A DNA stretch of 64,000 nucleotides from DASSQJ01 sp963730165 (GTDB lineage Bacteria > Actinomycetota > Actinomycetes > Actinomycetales > Dermatophilaceae). Below, one piece after another: positions 39,257 to 48,897 of this stretch. A model generated the notes under the pieces. It saw only the letters and a program-made list of their open reading frames with translations, searched no databases and was not told where the DNA came from. Each line of letters starts with the position of its first letter. Within the stretch, counting starts at the first letter, position 1. The stretch lies in NCBI GenBank assembly GCA_963730165.1, contig CAVSQS010000005.1, positions 1-64,000 of the forward strand, in the 5' to 3' direction. Both the position numbers and the translations under genes were made by a program.

Positions 39257-42200
39257 GTGTTCAACAAGATCCTCGTCGCCAACCGCGGGGAGATCGCCGT
39301 CCGCGCCTTCCGGGCCGCCACCGAGCTCGGCGCCAAGACCGTCGCCGTCTTCCCCCACGAGGACCGCACCTCCGAGCACCGGCTCAAGGCCGACGAGTCC
39401 TACCTCATCGGCGAGGAGGGCCACCCGGTGCGGGCCTACCTCGACCACGAGAACATCGTCCGGGTGGCAGTCGAGGCCGGGGCCGACGCGATCTACCCGG
39501 GGTACGGGTTCCTCTCGGAGAACCCCCTGCTCGCCGAGGCGTGCGCCACGAACGGCATCACCTTCATCGGGCCACCGTCCTCGGTCCTGCACCTGGCGGG
39601 GAACAAGGCCCGCGCGATCGCGGCCGCCCGCGAGGCCGGCCTGCCCACCTTGCGCAGCGCGGCGCCGAGTGCCGATCTCGACGAGCTCGCCGCGGCGGCG
39701 GACGAGATCGGCTTCCCGGTGTTCGTCAAGGCCGTGTCCGGAGGTGGCGGCCGGGGGATGCGCCGCGTCGACGGCGCCGACGGCCTTCGGGACGCCCTCC
39801 AGGCCGCTCAGCGTGAGGCAGACGCCGCCTTCGGCGACCCGACGCTGTACCTCGAGGAGGCCGTCCTCCAGCCCCGCCACATCGAGGTCCAGGTCCTGGC
39901 CGACGGCACCGGCACGGTGCTCCACCTCCACGAGCGGGACTGCTCGCTGCAGCGCAGGCACCAGAAGGTCATCGAGATCGCGCCGGCCCCGAACCTCGAC
40001 CCGGACCTGCGCGACCGCATCTGCGCGGACGCCGTGCGCTTCGCCGAGGCCATCGGGTACGTCAACGCCGGGACGGTCGAGTTCCTCCTCGGCGGGGACG
40101 GCCGCTACGTCTTCATCGAGATGAACCCGAGGATCCAGGTCGAGCACACCGTCACCGAGGAGGTCACCGACGTCGACCTCGTCGTCTCCCAGATGCGGAT
40201 CGCGAGTGGGGAGACCGTCGCCGACCTCGGGCTGCGTCAGGCGGACATCCGCACCCGGGGAGTCGCCCTCCAGTGCCGTATCACGACCGAGGACCCCGCC
40301 AACGGCTTCCGCCCGGACGCCGGGCAGATCACCGTCTACCGGTCCGCCGGAGGCGGTGGGGTCCGCCTCGACGGCGGGACGGTCTTCGTCGGGGCCCAGG
40401 TCAGCCCACACTTCGACTCGATGCTCGTCAAGCTCACCTGTCGCGGCCGCGACTTCGCCACGGCCGTGCGCCGGGCTCGTCGAGCGCTCGCCGAGTTCCG
40501 CATCCGCGGGGTGTCGACGAACATCCCGTTCCTCGAGGCCGTGCTGTCCGACCCCGTCTTCCAGCGCGGCGAGGCGACGACGGGCTTCATCGACGAGCGG
40601 CCCGAGCTGCTCGACGCGCGTACCCCCGCCGACCGCGGCACCAAGCTGCTCCAGTACCTCGCCGATGTGACGGTCAACCAGCCGCACGGCCCCGCGACGA
40701 CCACGGTGCAGCCGCGCAGCAAGCTGCCCGAGCTCGGCCTCGACGCCCCCCTGCCCCCGGGCTCGCGCGACCTGCTGCTGCGGGTCGGGCCGGAGCGGTT
40801 CGCACGGCAGCTGCGCGGGCGCACCGACGTCCCGGTCACCGACACGACCTTCCGCGACGCCCACCAGAGCCTGCTCGCGACGCGGATGCGCACGCGAGAC
40901 CTCCTCCACGTCGCCGGTCACGTGGCGCGGATGACGCCCCAGCTGCTCTCCGTGGAGGCCTGGGGTGGGGCGACGTACGACGTGGCACTGCGTTTCCTCC
41001 ACGAGGACCCGTGGGAACGGCTGGCCCTGCTCCGCGAGGCGATGCCGAACGTCCCCCTCCAGATGCTGTTGCGCGGCCGCAACACCGTCGGCTACACCCC
41101 CTACCCGACGCAGGTCACGGACGCCTTCGTCCACGAGGCGGCCCGCACCGGGCTGGACATCTTCCGCATCTTCGACTCCCTCAACGACGTCGACCGGATG
41201 CGCCCGGCGGTCGACGCGGTGCTCGAGACGGGCACGGCGGTCGCCGAGGTCGCCCTCTGCTACACCGGCAACCTCATGGACCCCGGGGAGCGGCTCTACA
41301 CCCTCGACTACTACCTCCGGCTCGCCGAGCAGATCGTCGACACCGGCGCCCACGTCCTGGCGATCAAGGACATGGCCGGCCTGCTGCGGGCCCCGGCGGC
41401 CACCCGGCTCGTCACGGCGCTGCGGGAACGTTTCGACGTGCCCGTCCACCTCCACACGCACGACACCGCAGGTGGCCAGGTGGGGACGCTGCTCGCCGCG
41501 ATCGCGGCCGGGGTGGACGCGGTCGACGCGGCCGCGTCGTCGATGGCCGGGACGACGAGCCAGCCGAGCCTGTCCGCACTCGTCGCCGCCACCGACCACA
41601 CCGAGCGGCCAACCGGCCTCGACATCGAGAACGTCCTCGCGCTCGAGCCGTACTGGGAAGCGGTCCGGGCCCTGTACCGCCCGTTCGAGTCCGGGCTGCC
41701 CTCCCCCACCGGGCGCGTGTACGTCCACGAGATCCCGGGTGGCCAGCTGTCCAACCTGCGCCAGCAGGCGATCGCCCTGGGGCTCGGTCACCGCTTCGAG
41801 GACATCGAGAACATGTACGCCGCGGCCAACCGCATCCTCGGCAACATCGTCAAGGTGACGCCGTCGAGCAAGGTCGTCGGCGACCTCGCCCTCGCTCTCG
41901 TCGGGGCGGGCGCCGACCCCGACGACTTCGCGGCCGACCCGACGCGCTACGACATCCCCGACTCGGTGATCGGCTTCCTCCAGGGCGAGCTCGGCGACCC
42001 ACCGGGCGGATGGCCCGAGCCCTTCCGCACCAGGGCGCTCCGAGGGCGGACGGCCAGGCCCCGCATCACCGAGCTGACCCGGGAGCAGGAGGACGCGCTC
42101 GTCGCCGACCCGAGGCGAACCCTCAACGCGCTGCTCTTCCCCGGACCGACCCGGGAGTTCGAGGATCACCGGGAGCGCTACGGGAACCTCTCCGTGCTCG

Positions 42201-42637
42201 GCACGGGCGAGTTCCTCCACGGCCTCCAGCAGGGCACGGAGTACGAGGCGGAGATCGAGGCGGGCAAGACCCTCCTCCTCGGCATCAGCTCGGTGGGTGA
42301 GGCCGACCGGCACGGCATGCGCACAGTGATGTGCACCCTGAACGGACAGTTCCGACCCGTCCAGGTGCGCGACCGCTCCGTCGAGGCCGACGTCAAGGCG
42401 GCCGAGAAGGCCGACCCGGGCAACCCGGGGCACGTCGCGGCCCCCTTCGGCGGGGTGGTCTCGCCGACGGTCGTGGAGGGCGACCGGGTCGAGGCGGGCG
42501 CCGTCGTCGCGACGATCGAGGCGATGAAGATGGAGGCCAACATCACCACTGCGGTGGCCGGGACCGTCGAGCGGCTCGCCGTCGACGGACACCAGCAGCT
42601 CGAGGGTGGCGACCTCGTCCTCGTGATCACCGAATGA
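39257..42637 (+). CDS. pyc: Pyruvate carboxylase
   Basis: A 1126-residue biotin enzyme that makes oxaloacetate from pyruvate, bicarbonate and ATP. Residues 1-~450 are biotin carboxylase (KILVANRGEIAVRAFRAATE; FVKAVSGGGGRGMRRVDGAD; the FIEMNPRIQVEHTVTEEVTD strand); ~520-800 carboxyltransferase (TDTTFRDAHQSLLATRMRTR; AIKDMAGLLRAPAA; HLHTHDT); then the PC tetramerisation/allosteric part and the biotinyl domain with Lys1091 in EAMKMEA. GTG 39257 has GGAGG upstream. The full length matches the single-chain enzyme. It feeds the TCA cycle and gluconeogenesis. Confidence 0.97.
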   Translation: MFNKILVANRGEIAVRAFRAATELGAKTVAVFPHEDRTSEHRLKADESYLIGEEGHPVRAYLDHENIVRVAVEAGADAIYPGYGFLSENPLLAEACATNGITFIGPPSSVLHLAGNKARAIAAAREAGLPTLRSAAPSADLDELAAAADEIGFPVFVKAVSGGGGRGMRRVDGADGLRDALQAAQREADAAFGDPTLYLEEAVLQPRHIEVQVLADGTGTVLHLHERDCSLQRRHQKVIEIAPAPNLDPDLRDRICADAVRFAEAIGYVNAGTVEFLLGGDGRYVFIEMNPRIQVEHTVTEEVTDVDLVVSQMRIASGETVADLGLRQADIRTRGVALQCRITTEDPANGFRPDAGQITVYRSAGGGGVRLDGGTVFVGAQVSPHFDSMLVKLTCRGRDFATAVRRARRALAEFRIRGVSTNIPFLEAVLSDPVFQRGEATTGFIDERPELLDARTPADRGTKLLQYLADVTVNQPHGPATTTVQPRSKLPELGLDAPLPPGSRDLLLRVGPERFARQLRGRTDVPVTDTTFRDAHQSLLATRMRTRDLLHVAGHVARMTPQLLSVEAWGGATYDVALRFLHEDPWERLALLREAMPNVPLQMLLRGRNTVGYTPYPTQVTDAFVHEAARTGLDIFRIFDSLNDVDRMRPAVDAVLETGTAVAEVALCYTGNLMDPGERLYTLDYYLRLAEQIVDTGAHVLAIKDMAGLLRAPAATRLVTALRERFDVPVHLHTHDTAGGQVGTLLAAIAAGVDAVDAAASSMAGTTSQPSLSALVAATDHTERPTGLDIENVLALEPYWEAVRALYRPFESGLPSPTGRVYVHEIPGGQLSNLRQQAIALGLGHRFEDIENMYAAANRILGNIVKVTPSSKVVGDLALALVGAGADPDDFAADPTRYDIPDSVIGFLQGELGDPPGGWPEPFRTRALRGRTARPRITELTREQEDALVADPRRTLNALLFPGPTREFEDHRERYGNLSVLGTGEFLHGLQQGTEYEAEIEAGKTLLLGISSVGEADRHGMRTVMCTLNGQFRPVQVRDRSVEADVKAAEKADPGNPGHVAAPFGGVVSPTVVEGDRVEAGAVVATIEAMKMEANITTAVAGTVERLAVDGHQQLEGGDLVLVITE

Positions 42638-42791
42638 GCCTCCCCGCCGGAGGACGATCAGGACGTCGAATGTTCGTCGAGACGTGTGCGCACCGATCCC
42701 CCCGGTGGCGCCTCGCCCGTCCTACGGTGGCTTGACCGCAGCTGGTCGAGAAGAGGCCTGATGCTCCCCACCACGAGCGAAGGAGTAGGTC

Positions 42792-42965
42792 ATGGGGTTC
42801 GACGAGAAGATGGACAACGCGAGGCTGGACGCCGAGGGCAAGGTCCGGGAGGCGGTCGGGGAGACCACCGACGACCACGGCCTCGAGGCCGAGGGCAAGG
42901 CCCAGCAGAGCGAGTCCGACCTGCGGCAGGCCGGTGAGAAGGTCAAGGACGCCTTCCGGCACTGA
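42792..42965 (+). CDS. CsbD family protein (short)
   Basis: A 57-residue protein: MGFDEKMDNARLDAEGKVRE, AVGETTDDHGLEAEGKAQQS, then a helix ending DAFRH. It has the CsbD pattern of Gly-Lys-x2-Glu-Ala-Val-Gly and is the family's minimal length. ATG 42792 has GGAG 6 nt upstream. It stands alone between pyc and a hairpin terminator, so it probably has its own stress promoter. It is the second CsbD gene of the window (other at 2981). Confidence 0.88.
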   Translation: MGFDEKMDNARLDAEGKVREAVGETTDDHGLEAEGKAQQSESDLRQAGEKVKDAFRH

Positions 42966-43001
42966 CGCTCCACCCGGAGGTCCTGTCCACCCCGGTGCCC
43001 C

Positions 43002-43037
43002 GACGGGCCGCTCCGCTCACGCGCGGGGCGGCCCGTC
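43002..43037. terminator. Hairpin terminator between csbD and DUF2207 genes
   Basis: GACGGGCCGC and GCGGCCCGTC pair perfectly (10 bp) around a 16-base GC-rich loop, placed between convergent genes. Confidence 0.65.
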
Positions 43038-43098
43038 GTGTCGGGCGCTCCGCCCGGTCGCCCGGCGACCAGGCCCGCGGTGACGGGCCGTCCGGCAG

Positions 43099-45102
43099 CT
43101 ACCAGCTGCCCCCGCCGGAGCCTCCGCCTCCCCCACCGGAGAAGCCTCCCCCGCCGCTGAAGCCACTGCCCCCCGAGGACCCCGGCGTGGAGACGAACGT
43201 GCCGGCGGCGACCGTTGAGAACGAGTCCATGCTCGAGGCGACGTGGTGGAAGCCACCTGTCCCCCAGTCGCCGTAGTACCAGTACGGCGCGGCGACCACG
43301 TGACCGGCGGCAGCCGCGGCCTGCGCCACCTGCTCGAACACCTCGGCCCACCGGTCGGCGAGGCCGAAGACGATCGCGAACGGCAGGTAGCGGCTGAAGA
43401 GGTCCTGGGCCTCCTCCCACCGGATCTGGTTGGCCTCGGCGGTCGCGATGTAGCGCTCGAACCCCCGGGTCTGGGCCAACACCGCGGACCCCTGTGCAGT
43501 GCGCGAGGCCATCCGCTTCCCGAGCGAGCGCACGACGAGCCCCGCCACCACGCCGCCGGCCCCCAGGACCCACACGGGGTTGAAGGGCAGGCCGGAGTCG
43601 GAGTAGACCTCCGCGAGCGGGCCGCCCAGCACGAAGGTGGCGAGCACCGACAGCCCCGCGATGACGAGGCCGAGGGTCATCCAGCCCGTTCGCTGCGACT
43701 CCGGGTTGCGCCGGAACCAGCCGCGCTGGACGACCTCCTCGTACATGAGCCGCTGGACGGCGTCCAGGGTGGGCTTGAAGTGGTTCTTCAGCGCAGAGAG
43801 CGCCACCTCGTCACCCCCGACGAACAGCGAGTCGTGGAGGACCCGCTCGTAGGCGGTCAAGGGGGTCGAGCCGGCCGGCGGGGTCGTACGCGTCAGCACC
43901 CAGTCGTCGGCCCGGAAGAGGCCCTGCTCGTCACGGGCGATCCGCAGGTACCCACGCACCGCGAGGTCGACGATGGTGGCCGTGACGTCGACGAGGTTGG
44001 CCTCCTCGTCCAGGACCGTCCCCATCATCCCCGGCTGCACTCCCGCCGGTGGGGTGAACTGGACGGCGACGGTAGGAGCGGGGCCGCCGTAGACGACCCG
44101 CGGCTCCTGCTCGGCCCCCGGGGAGAGGCCGGGCGTCACCCCGGCGTACCGCTCGTCGCGGCCCCGGGTCCACACGAGGGCCCCCATGAGGCCCCCGGCG
44201 AGCAGGGGCAGGAAGATCCCGGTGCCGATGGTGAGCCAGGCCAGCGCCCGGGACACGGTCGGGCTGACGATGCTCGGCCCGGTGCCGTCGGCGTTGCCCT
44301 CGCGCAGGTCCGGGGTCAGGTCGCCGAAGGCCGCCCGGGGGTAGGAGGTGACGATGCTCGCCCCCTCCTCCGGGGCGAGATCGGGAACGGAGAAGCGCGC
44401 GGTCTGCCCCGGGGTCGCCTGGCACGGGGTGGTCGACCCGGACGGCCCGTAGAAGCAGGCCGCCCGGGTCGAGGCCACGGGGCCGACGACGGTGGCCGCG
44501 ACGTCGCGCTGGGGGAACCCGTTCGAGGTGTCGACGAGGTCGTAGTAGAACTCCGCTGTTCCGTCGCCGATGTCGTTGACGACGTGGGCGAGCCGGTACC
44601 GGACCACGTACTGCTGGACGCCGGTCACGGTCTCGGACGGGCTGCCGATGCGGATCTTCCGGTAGGCGCCGAGGTCGGAGATCGAGATGTCGGTCGGGGC
44701 GCCGCTCGGGCTGGTCACCTCGACACCGCTCAGCTCGTAGTAGCGGTACTGCGTCTGGCTGTCCCGGTAGCCGGCCCGGACCCGCACCGTGCGGTAGATG
44801 CCGTGCCGTTCCTCGCCATTCGGGAACCGCCAGCTGATCCGCTCGGTGACGAGCACCGAGCCGTCGGCGTCGACCTCGAAGTCGGTGTGGAGGGAGGTGG
44901 CCTCCTCCTGGGCGGCGACCGCCGCTGGCACCCGGCCCCAGGCACCGAGCACCGGCGCCCCGGGGCGTGATCCCGTCGCGGTGGGGGCCGCGTGGGTGGG
45001 GGCGGCGGAGAGTCCGAGCAGCAGGAGGAACGCCCCGAGGGCCGCGAGCGCCACCCGGATGGCGCTCCCCGAGGCGCGCGAGGCCGCCACCGGCAGGGTC
45101 AC
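43099..45102 (-). CDS. DUF2207 membrane protein
   Basis: A 667-residue exported membrane protein. A signal peptide (VALAALGAFLLLLGLSAAPT HAA region) precedes the DUF2207 extracellular domain (FEVDADGSVLVTERISWRFP, then RHGIYRTVRVRAGYRDSQT; VVRYRLAHVVNDIGDGTAEF). Membrane helices follow (AWLTIGTGIFLPLLAGGLMG; later WMTLGLVIAGLSVLATFVL), a cytoplasmic winged-helix-like segment (ATIVDLAVRGYLRIARDEQG) and a very Gly/Ser-rich tail with FSGGGGFSGGGGGG. GTG 45102 starts 5 nt after the smpB stop, so the two are coupled. DUF2207 has no proven function. Confidence 0.88.
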   Translation of the reverse strand: MTLPVAASRASGSAIRVALAALGAFLLLLGLSAAPTHAAPTATGSRPGAPVLGAWGRVPAAVAAQEEATSLHTDFEVDADGSVLVTERISWRFPNGEERHGIYRTVRVRAGYRDSQTQYRYYELSGVEVTSPSGAPTDISISDLGAYRKIRIGSPSETVTGVQQYVVRYRLAHVVNDIGDGTAEFYYDLVDTSNGFPQRDVAATVVGPVASTRAACFYGPSGSTTPCQATPGQTARFSVPDLAPEEGASIVTSYPRAAFGDLTPDLREGNADGTGPSIVSPTVSRALAWLTIGTGIFLPLLAGGLMGALVWTRGRDERYAGVTPGLSPGAEQEPRVVYGGPAPTVAVQFTPPAGVQPGMMGTVLDEEANLVDVTATIVDLAVRGYLRIARDEQGLFRADDWVLTRTTPPAGSTPLTAYERVLHDSLFVGGDEVALSALKNHFKPTLDAVQRLMYEEVVQRGWFRRNPESQRTGWMTLGLVIAGLSVLATFVLGGPLAEVYSDSGLPFNPVWVLGAGGVVAGLVVRSLGKRMASRTAQGSAVLAQTRGFERYIATAEANQIRWEEAQDLFSRYLPFAIVFGLADRWAEVFEQVAQAAAAAGHVVAAPYWYYGDWGTGGFHHVASSMDSFSTVAAGTFVSTPGSSGGSGFSGGGGFSGGGGGGSGGGSW

Positions 45103-45106
45103 GAGC

Positions 45107-45586
45107 TCACTCCCCGCCGCGGCGCCGCGCGGCGATGGCCCGGTCGGCCTCGCGTCGGTCCTGGCGCTCGCGCAGCGTCTGCCGCTTGTCGTAGGCCCGC
45201 TTGCCCTTGACGACGGCGATCTCGACCTTGGCCCGGCCGTCCTTGAAGTAGAGACGCAGTGGCACGACGGTGTGGCCGGTCTCCCGCGTGGCCTGGGCGA
45301 TCTTGTCGAGCTCGCGGCGGTGCAGCAGCAACTTGCGTTTGCGTCGGGGCGTGTGGTTGTTCCACGTGCCGTTGAGGTACTCCGGGATGTGCACGCCCTC
45401 GAGCCAGAGCTCGCCGTCGGCGTCGAACCCCGCCCACCCGTCGACAAGCGATGCGCGGCCCATCCGCAGCGCCTTGACCTCGGTGCCCATGAGGACCAGA
45501 CCCGCCTCGTACGTGTCCTCGATGAGGTAGTCGTGACGGGCCTTGCGGTTGCTCGCGACGAGCTTGGTCCCGTTCTCCTTGGCCAC
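45107..45586 (-). CDS. smpB: SsrA-binding protein SmpB
   Basis: A 159-residue RNA-binding protein. Motifs are KLVASNRKARHDYLIEDTYE, GLVLMGTEVKALRMGRASLV, DGWAGFDADGELWLEGVHIP, and the C-terminal basic tail RGKRAYDKRQTLRERQDRR-like (KGKRAYDKRQTLRERQDRRE). It delivers tmRNA to stalled ribosomes and mimics the anticodon stem. GTG 45586 is chosen by homology (AKENGTKLVASN). It lies between the M23 peptidase and DUF2207 genes; ssrA itself is 10 kb away at 34408. Confidence 0.95.
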   Translation of the reverse strand: MAKENGTKLVASNRKARHDYLIEDTYEAGLVLMGTEVKALRMGRASLVDGWAGFDADGELWLEGVHIPEYLNGTWNNHTPRRKRKLLLHRRELDKIAQATRETGHTVVPLRLYFKDGRAKVEIAVVKGKRAYDKRQTLRERQDRREADRAIAARRRGGE

Positions 45587-45637
45587 GACGAGGAGGCTAC
45601 CTGCTGGCCGGGCTCGCACCCCAGCCGGTCACCGCGC

Positions 45638-46993
45638 TCACAACCAGCGGCGCGGGTCGACGAACGAGCCGTTCTCCATCGTCTCGAAGTGGAGGTGGCA
45701 GCCGGTCGAGGTGCCGGTGTTGCCGCTGTAGGCGATGAGCTGGCCACGGCTGACGTAACCGCCGCCGACGACGATGCTCGACAGGTGGTTGTACGTCGTC
45801 GCGAGCCCGACCCCGCGCTGCAGACCGTGGTCGATGACGACGCGGTTGCCGTAGCCGGCCCCCCAGCCCGCCATGATGACCGTTCCGGGCGCCGCCGCGT
45901 ACACCGGTGTGCCGCAGGCGACCGCGTAGTCACGGCCGCTGTGCAGTCGCCACTCGTGGTACACGGGGTGGAACCGCATGCCGAACTCCGAGCTGACCCA
46001 GCCGGTGCGCACCGGGCGGCTGAGGTAGGCGCCCTGGGACGACGAGGAGCCGCTCGAGCTGCCACCGCTCGTGGAGCCTCCGGACTGCTGTTGCTCCTTC
46101 TTGCGGCGGGCCTCCTCCTCGGCCTTCTTCCGCGCGGCCTCGGCCGCGCGCCGCCGGGCCTCGGCGGCCCGCTGCTCGAGGATCTTCTTGAGCCTGGCCT
46201 GCTCGGCCTTCATCGCCGACAGCTGCTTCTTGTCCGCGGCTAGCTGGTCCTCGAAGGCCCGGGCCTGCTTCTCCTGGCTCGCGGCCAGGGCCTCCAGCTC
46301 GGCCTTGGCCTGCTCGGCCGCCTGCCGTGCGGCGGTGGCCTTGGCCAGGGCCTCCTCGGCGGCCTTCTTCTTCTCGACGGAGTCGGCCCGCAGCGCCGAG
46401 AGGTGGTCCTCCATGGCACGCAGGCTCGCCTGCTCGGTGGCGAGCCGGTCCATCGTCTGGCCCTGGATGTCCATGACGGTGTCGACGAGAGCGATCCGGT
46501 CGGCGAACTGCTGCGGGTCGGTGCTCGAGAGGGCCACGTCGAGCTGGCCGAAGCCCTGCTCCTGGTAGATCTGGGCAGCGAACTGCGCGAGTCGGTCCCG
46601 GCCCGCCTTCACCTCCGCCGTCGCCGCCTCGAGGTCGGCCTCGGCCTTCTTCTCGTTGGCCTTGGCGACCTCGAGCTCCTGCGCCGCGACGGTGTTCGCG
46701 CGGTCGGCCGCGTCCGCCGCCCGGGTGGCCTGGTCGAGCCGGTCGCGCGCCGCCGGCATCCTGGCCTTGGTGCCCTCGAGCTTGCTGTAGGCCGACTTCA
46801 GGGCCTGGCTGGTGTCGTCGAGGTGGTTCTTCAGCTCGTCGATCTTGGCGTCGACCTTGCGCTTCTGCACACCGGGGTCGGTCGCGGCGAGGGCGGGGGC
46901 GGGCACGAGGACTCCCGCGGCGCACGTCAGCCCCACGAGGATCGCCACCGCGCGGCGCGGGGCGCGCGGCTGCGCACGGTCCGGGTGTCCCAT
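45638..46993 (-). CDS. M23 family peptidase with coiled coil (EnvC/RipA-helper-like)
   Basis: A 451-residue secreted peptidase. A signal peptide (VAILVGLTCAAGVLVPAPAL) is followed by long coiled-coil helices (residues ~45-310, Ala/Glu/Lys-rich) and a Ser/Gly linker. The LytM domain at the C-terminus has HSGRDYAVACGTPVYAAAPG (zinc His and Asp), GNRVVIDHG and the HLHFE ending. It likely cuts peptidoglycan cross-links at division under FtsEX control; ftsX and ftsE are the next genes upstream in the same direction, the order known from other bacteria. ATG 46993 is chosen; ATG 47002 is possible. Confidence 0.92.
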   Translation of the reverse strand: MGHPDRAQPRAPRRAVAILVGLTCAAGVLVPAPALAATDPGVQKRKVDAKIDELKNHLDDTSQALKSAYSKLEGTKARMPAARDRLDQATRAADAADRANTVAAQELEVAKANEKKAEADLEAATAEVKAGRDRLAQFAAQIYQEQGFGQLDVALSSTDPQQFADRIALVDTVMDIQGQTMDRLATEQASLRAMEDHLSALRADSVEKKKAAEEALAKATAARQAAEQAKAELEALAASQEKQARAFEDQLAADKKQLSAMKAEQARLKKILEQRAAEARRRAAEAARKKAEEEARRKKEQQQSGGSTSGGSSSGSSSSQGAYLSRPVRTGWVSSEFGMRFHPVYHEWRLHSGRDYAVACGTPVYAAAPGTVIMAGWGAGYGNRVVIDHGLQRGVGLATTYNHLSSIVVGGGYVSRGQLIAYSGNTGTSTGCHLHFETMENGSFVDPRRWL

Positions 46994-47163
46994 AGTCCCC
47001 ATTGGTAACACGAATCACAGGAGTTAGCGAGCGAACCACGGGAAACGGCGTGAACCGGCCGTGGCCCGCTCTTCAGGTCGGTCTCAGGCTAGGGATGCCG
47101 CGCTCCTGCCGTGCGTGGGTCGGTCCGGGACCGGCCGAACGGCCGAGTCCCGGGCGCGCCGGC

Positions 47164-48069
47164 TCAGACGCGCAGGTACCGGCGCAGGGTGACCAGGCTG
47201 GTGAGGACCGCGATGAGCAGCACCCCGCCGAGCAGCCAGGGCACGAGCAGCCAGACGTCCGACGGTCCGATGAAGGCCTGGGACAGGGCGATGCGACTCG
47301 CCCCCTCGGTGAAGACGTACTGGGTCAGCGCGACGAGCAGCCCGACGGCGAGGGCGACGCCGAGGACCGAGACGATGACCATCTCGGAGATGAACGGCAT
47401 CCGGATCGTCCAGTTGGAGGCCCCGACCAGGCGCATGATCCCGATCTCGCGGCGCCGGATGAAGGCCGCCTGCCGGATGGTGGTCGCCATGAGGAGGGCG
47501 GCGCAGGCCGCCATGAGGGCCGCGAGCAGGACGGCGAACACGGTGATCCAGTTGATGATGGTGAAGAACTTGCTGAGGACCTTCTCCTGGTCCTGGACCG
47601 TGGCGACGCCCGGGGCGTCCTCGAACTGGCTCGTGACGACGGCGTACTTGCTCGGGTCGTTCAGCTGCACCCGCAGGCTCTGCGGGATGTCGCCGACCTC
47701 GACGTTGCCCGCGATCGGGCTGTTGCGGAACTGCTCCTTGAACCGGTCGTAGGCCTGCTGCTCGGACTCGTAGAAGACCTGCTTGACCTCCGGCAGCGCC
47801 TTGAGCTGCTCCTCGAGGGTCGTCTTCTGCGCCTCGGTGACCGCGGTGCCCTCGCAGTTGGGCTGGAGCGAGGTGGCCGTGCAGAGGTAGATCGAGATCT
47901 GGATCCGGTCGTACCAGTAGCCCTTCATCGTGTCGGCCTGCCGCTGGGCGAGCAGGCCCAGGCCGAGGAGGAAGATCGAGACCATCGTGACGAGGACGAC
48001 CGAGACCGCCATGGACAGGTTGCGCCGCAGCCCGGAGCCGACCTCGGAGGCGAGGAACCGCATCTGCAT
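47164..48069 (-). CDS. ftsX: Cell-division membrane protein FtsX
   Basis: A 301-residue protein with four membrane helices: one near the N-terminus (SMAVSVVLVTMVSIFLLGLG), a large extracellular loop (residues ~50-165) with two Cys (YLCTATSLQPNCEG) that may form a disulfide, and three C-terminal helices. It couples ATP hydrolysis by FtsE to activation of a peptidoglycan hydrolase outside the membrane, here probably the M23 protein encoded next. ATG 48069 is 3 bp after the ftsE stop. Confidence 0.95.
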   Translation of the reverse strand: MQMRFLASEVGSGLRRNLSMAVSVVLVTMVSIFLLGLGLLAQRQADTMKGYWYDRIQISIYLCTATSLQPNCEGTAVTEAQKTTLEEQLKALPEVKQVFYESEQQAYDRFKEQFRNSPIAGNVEVGDIPQSLRVQLNDPSKYAVVTSQFEDAPGVATVQDQEKVLSKFFTIINWITVFAVLLAALMAACAALLMATTIRQAAFIRRREIGIMRLVGASNWTIRMPFISEMVIVSVLGVALAVGLLVALTQYVFTEGASRIALSQAFIGPSDVWLLVPWLLGGVLLIAVLTSLVTLRRYLRV

Positions 48070-48072
48070 CGG

Positions 48073-48777
48073 TCAGGCCTCCTCGTCGGTGGCGGCCGCG
48101 AGGTAGGCGGCGTCCTGCTCGTCGCGCACCACGCGACCGTCCTCGAGCTGGATGACCCGGCGGCGCAGGTCGTTGACGATGTCGTGGTCGTGGGTGGCCA
48201 TGACGATCGTCGTCCCCGTGCGGTTGATCCGCTCGAGGAGCCGGACGATCTCGATGCTGATGCGCTGGTCGAGGTTGCCCGTGGGCTCGTCGCACAGGAG
48301 GATCTGCGGCCGGTTGACCACCGCGCGGGCGATCGCGACGCGCTGCTGCTCACCGCCGGAGAGCTGGTGGGGGAACCGCTTCTCCTTGCCGGCGAGCCCG
48401 ACCATCTCGAGGGTCTCGGGGACCAGCTGGCGGATGACGTGCTTCGGCTTGCCGATGACCTGCAACGCGTAGGCGACGTTCTCGTGGACCGTCTTGTTCG
48501 GCAGCAGCCGGAAGTCCTGGAAGACCGCGCCCATCTCCCGGCGCAGGCGCGGGACCTGGCGCATGGGCATCTTCCGCAGGTCGTACCCGGCGACGAGCAC
48601 CTGGCCGTTGGTGGCCGCCTCCTCCCGCAGGGCGAGCCGGAGCATCGTCGACTTGCCCGACCCGGAGGGGCCGACCACGAAGACGAACTCACCGCGCTCG
48701 ATGTCGAGGCTGACGTCGTCGAGCGCAGCCCGAGCGGACCTCGGGTAGACCTTGGTGACGTTCTCGAGGGTGATCAT
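48073..48777 (-). CDS. ftsE: Cell-division ATP-binding protein FtsE
   Basis: A 234-residue ABC ATPase. Walker A GPSGSGKS at 36-43, the Q-loop region GAVFQDFRLLPNKTVHENVA, signature LSGGEQQRV, Walker B ILLCDEPTGNLD and the H-loop THDHDIV are all present. It binds the cytoplasmic side of FtsX and drives hydrolase activation at the division site. The start is ATG 48777. Transcribed with ftsX and the M23 gene. Confidence 0.96.
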   Translation of the reverse strand: MITLENVTKVYPRSARAALDDVSLDIERGEFVFVVGPSGSGKSTMLRLALREEAATNGQVLVAGYDLRKMPMRQVPRLRREMGAVFQDFRLLPNKTVHENVAYALQVIGKPKHVIRQLVPETLEMVGLAGKEKRFPHQLSGGEQQRVAIARAVVNRPQILLCDEPTGNLDQRISIEIVRLLERINRTGTTIVMATHDHDIVNDLRRRVIQLEDGRVVRDEQDAAYLAAATDEEA

Positions 48778-48897
48778 CGGGCGGGCACGGCCTCAGGGCG
48801 TTCGGGGGCAGGGGCACGGCAACAGCCGTCACACTGCCGAGGATAGGTCGGCTCCCCGAGGATCCCCGACACCGGCCTCGGTCCGGCGATTCGCGGG

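Noticed and set aside
39047..42592. Very long open frame antisense to pyruvate carboxylase
   Set aside because: It mirrors the codon pattern of pyc in a high-GC genome, is rich in Arg/Gly/Asp/His and has no recognisable domain.
46994..47163. Possible c-di-AMP riboswitch or MtrA-type site upstream of the M23 peptidase
   Set aside because: The riboswitch consensus is not found, and the GTGAT/GTTAC pair is too weak to claim.
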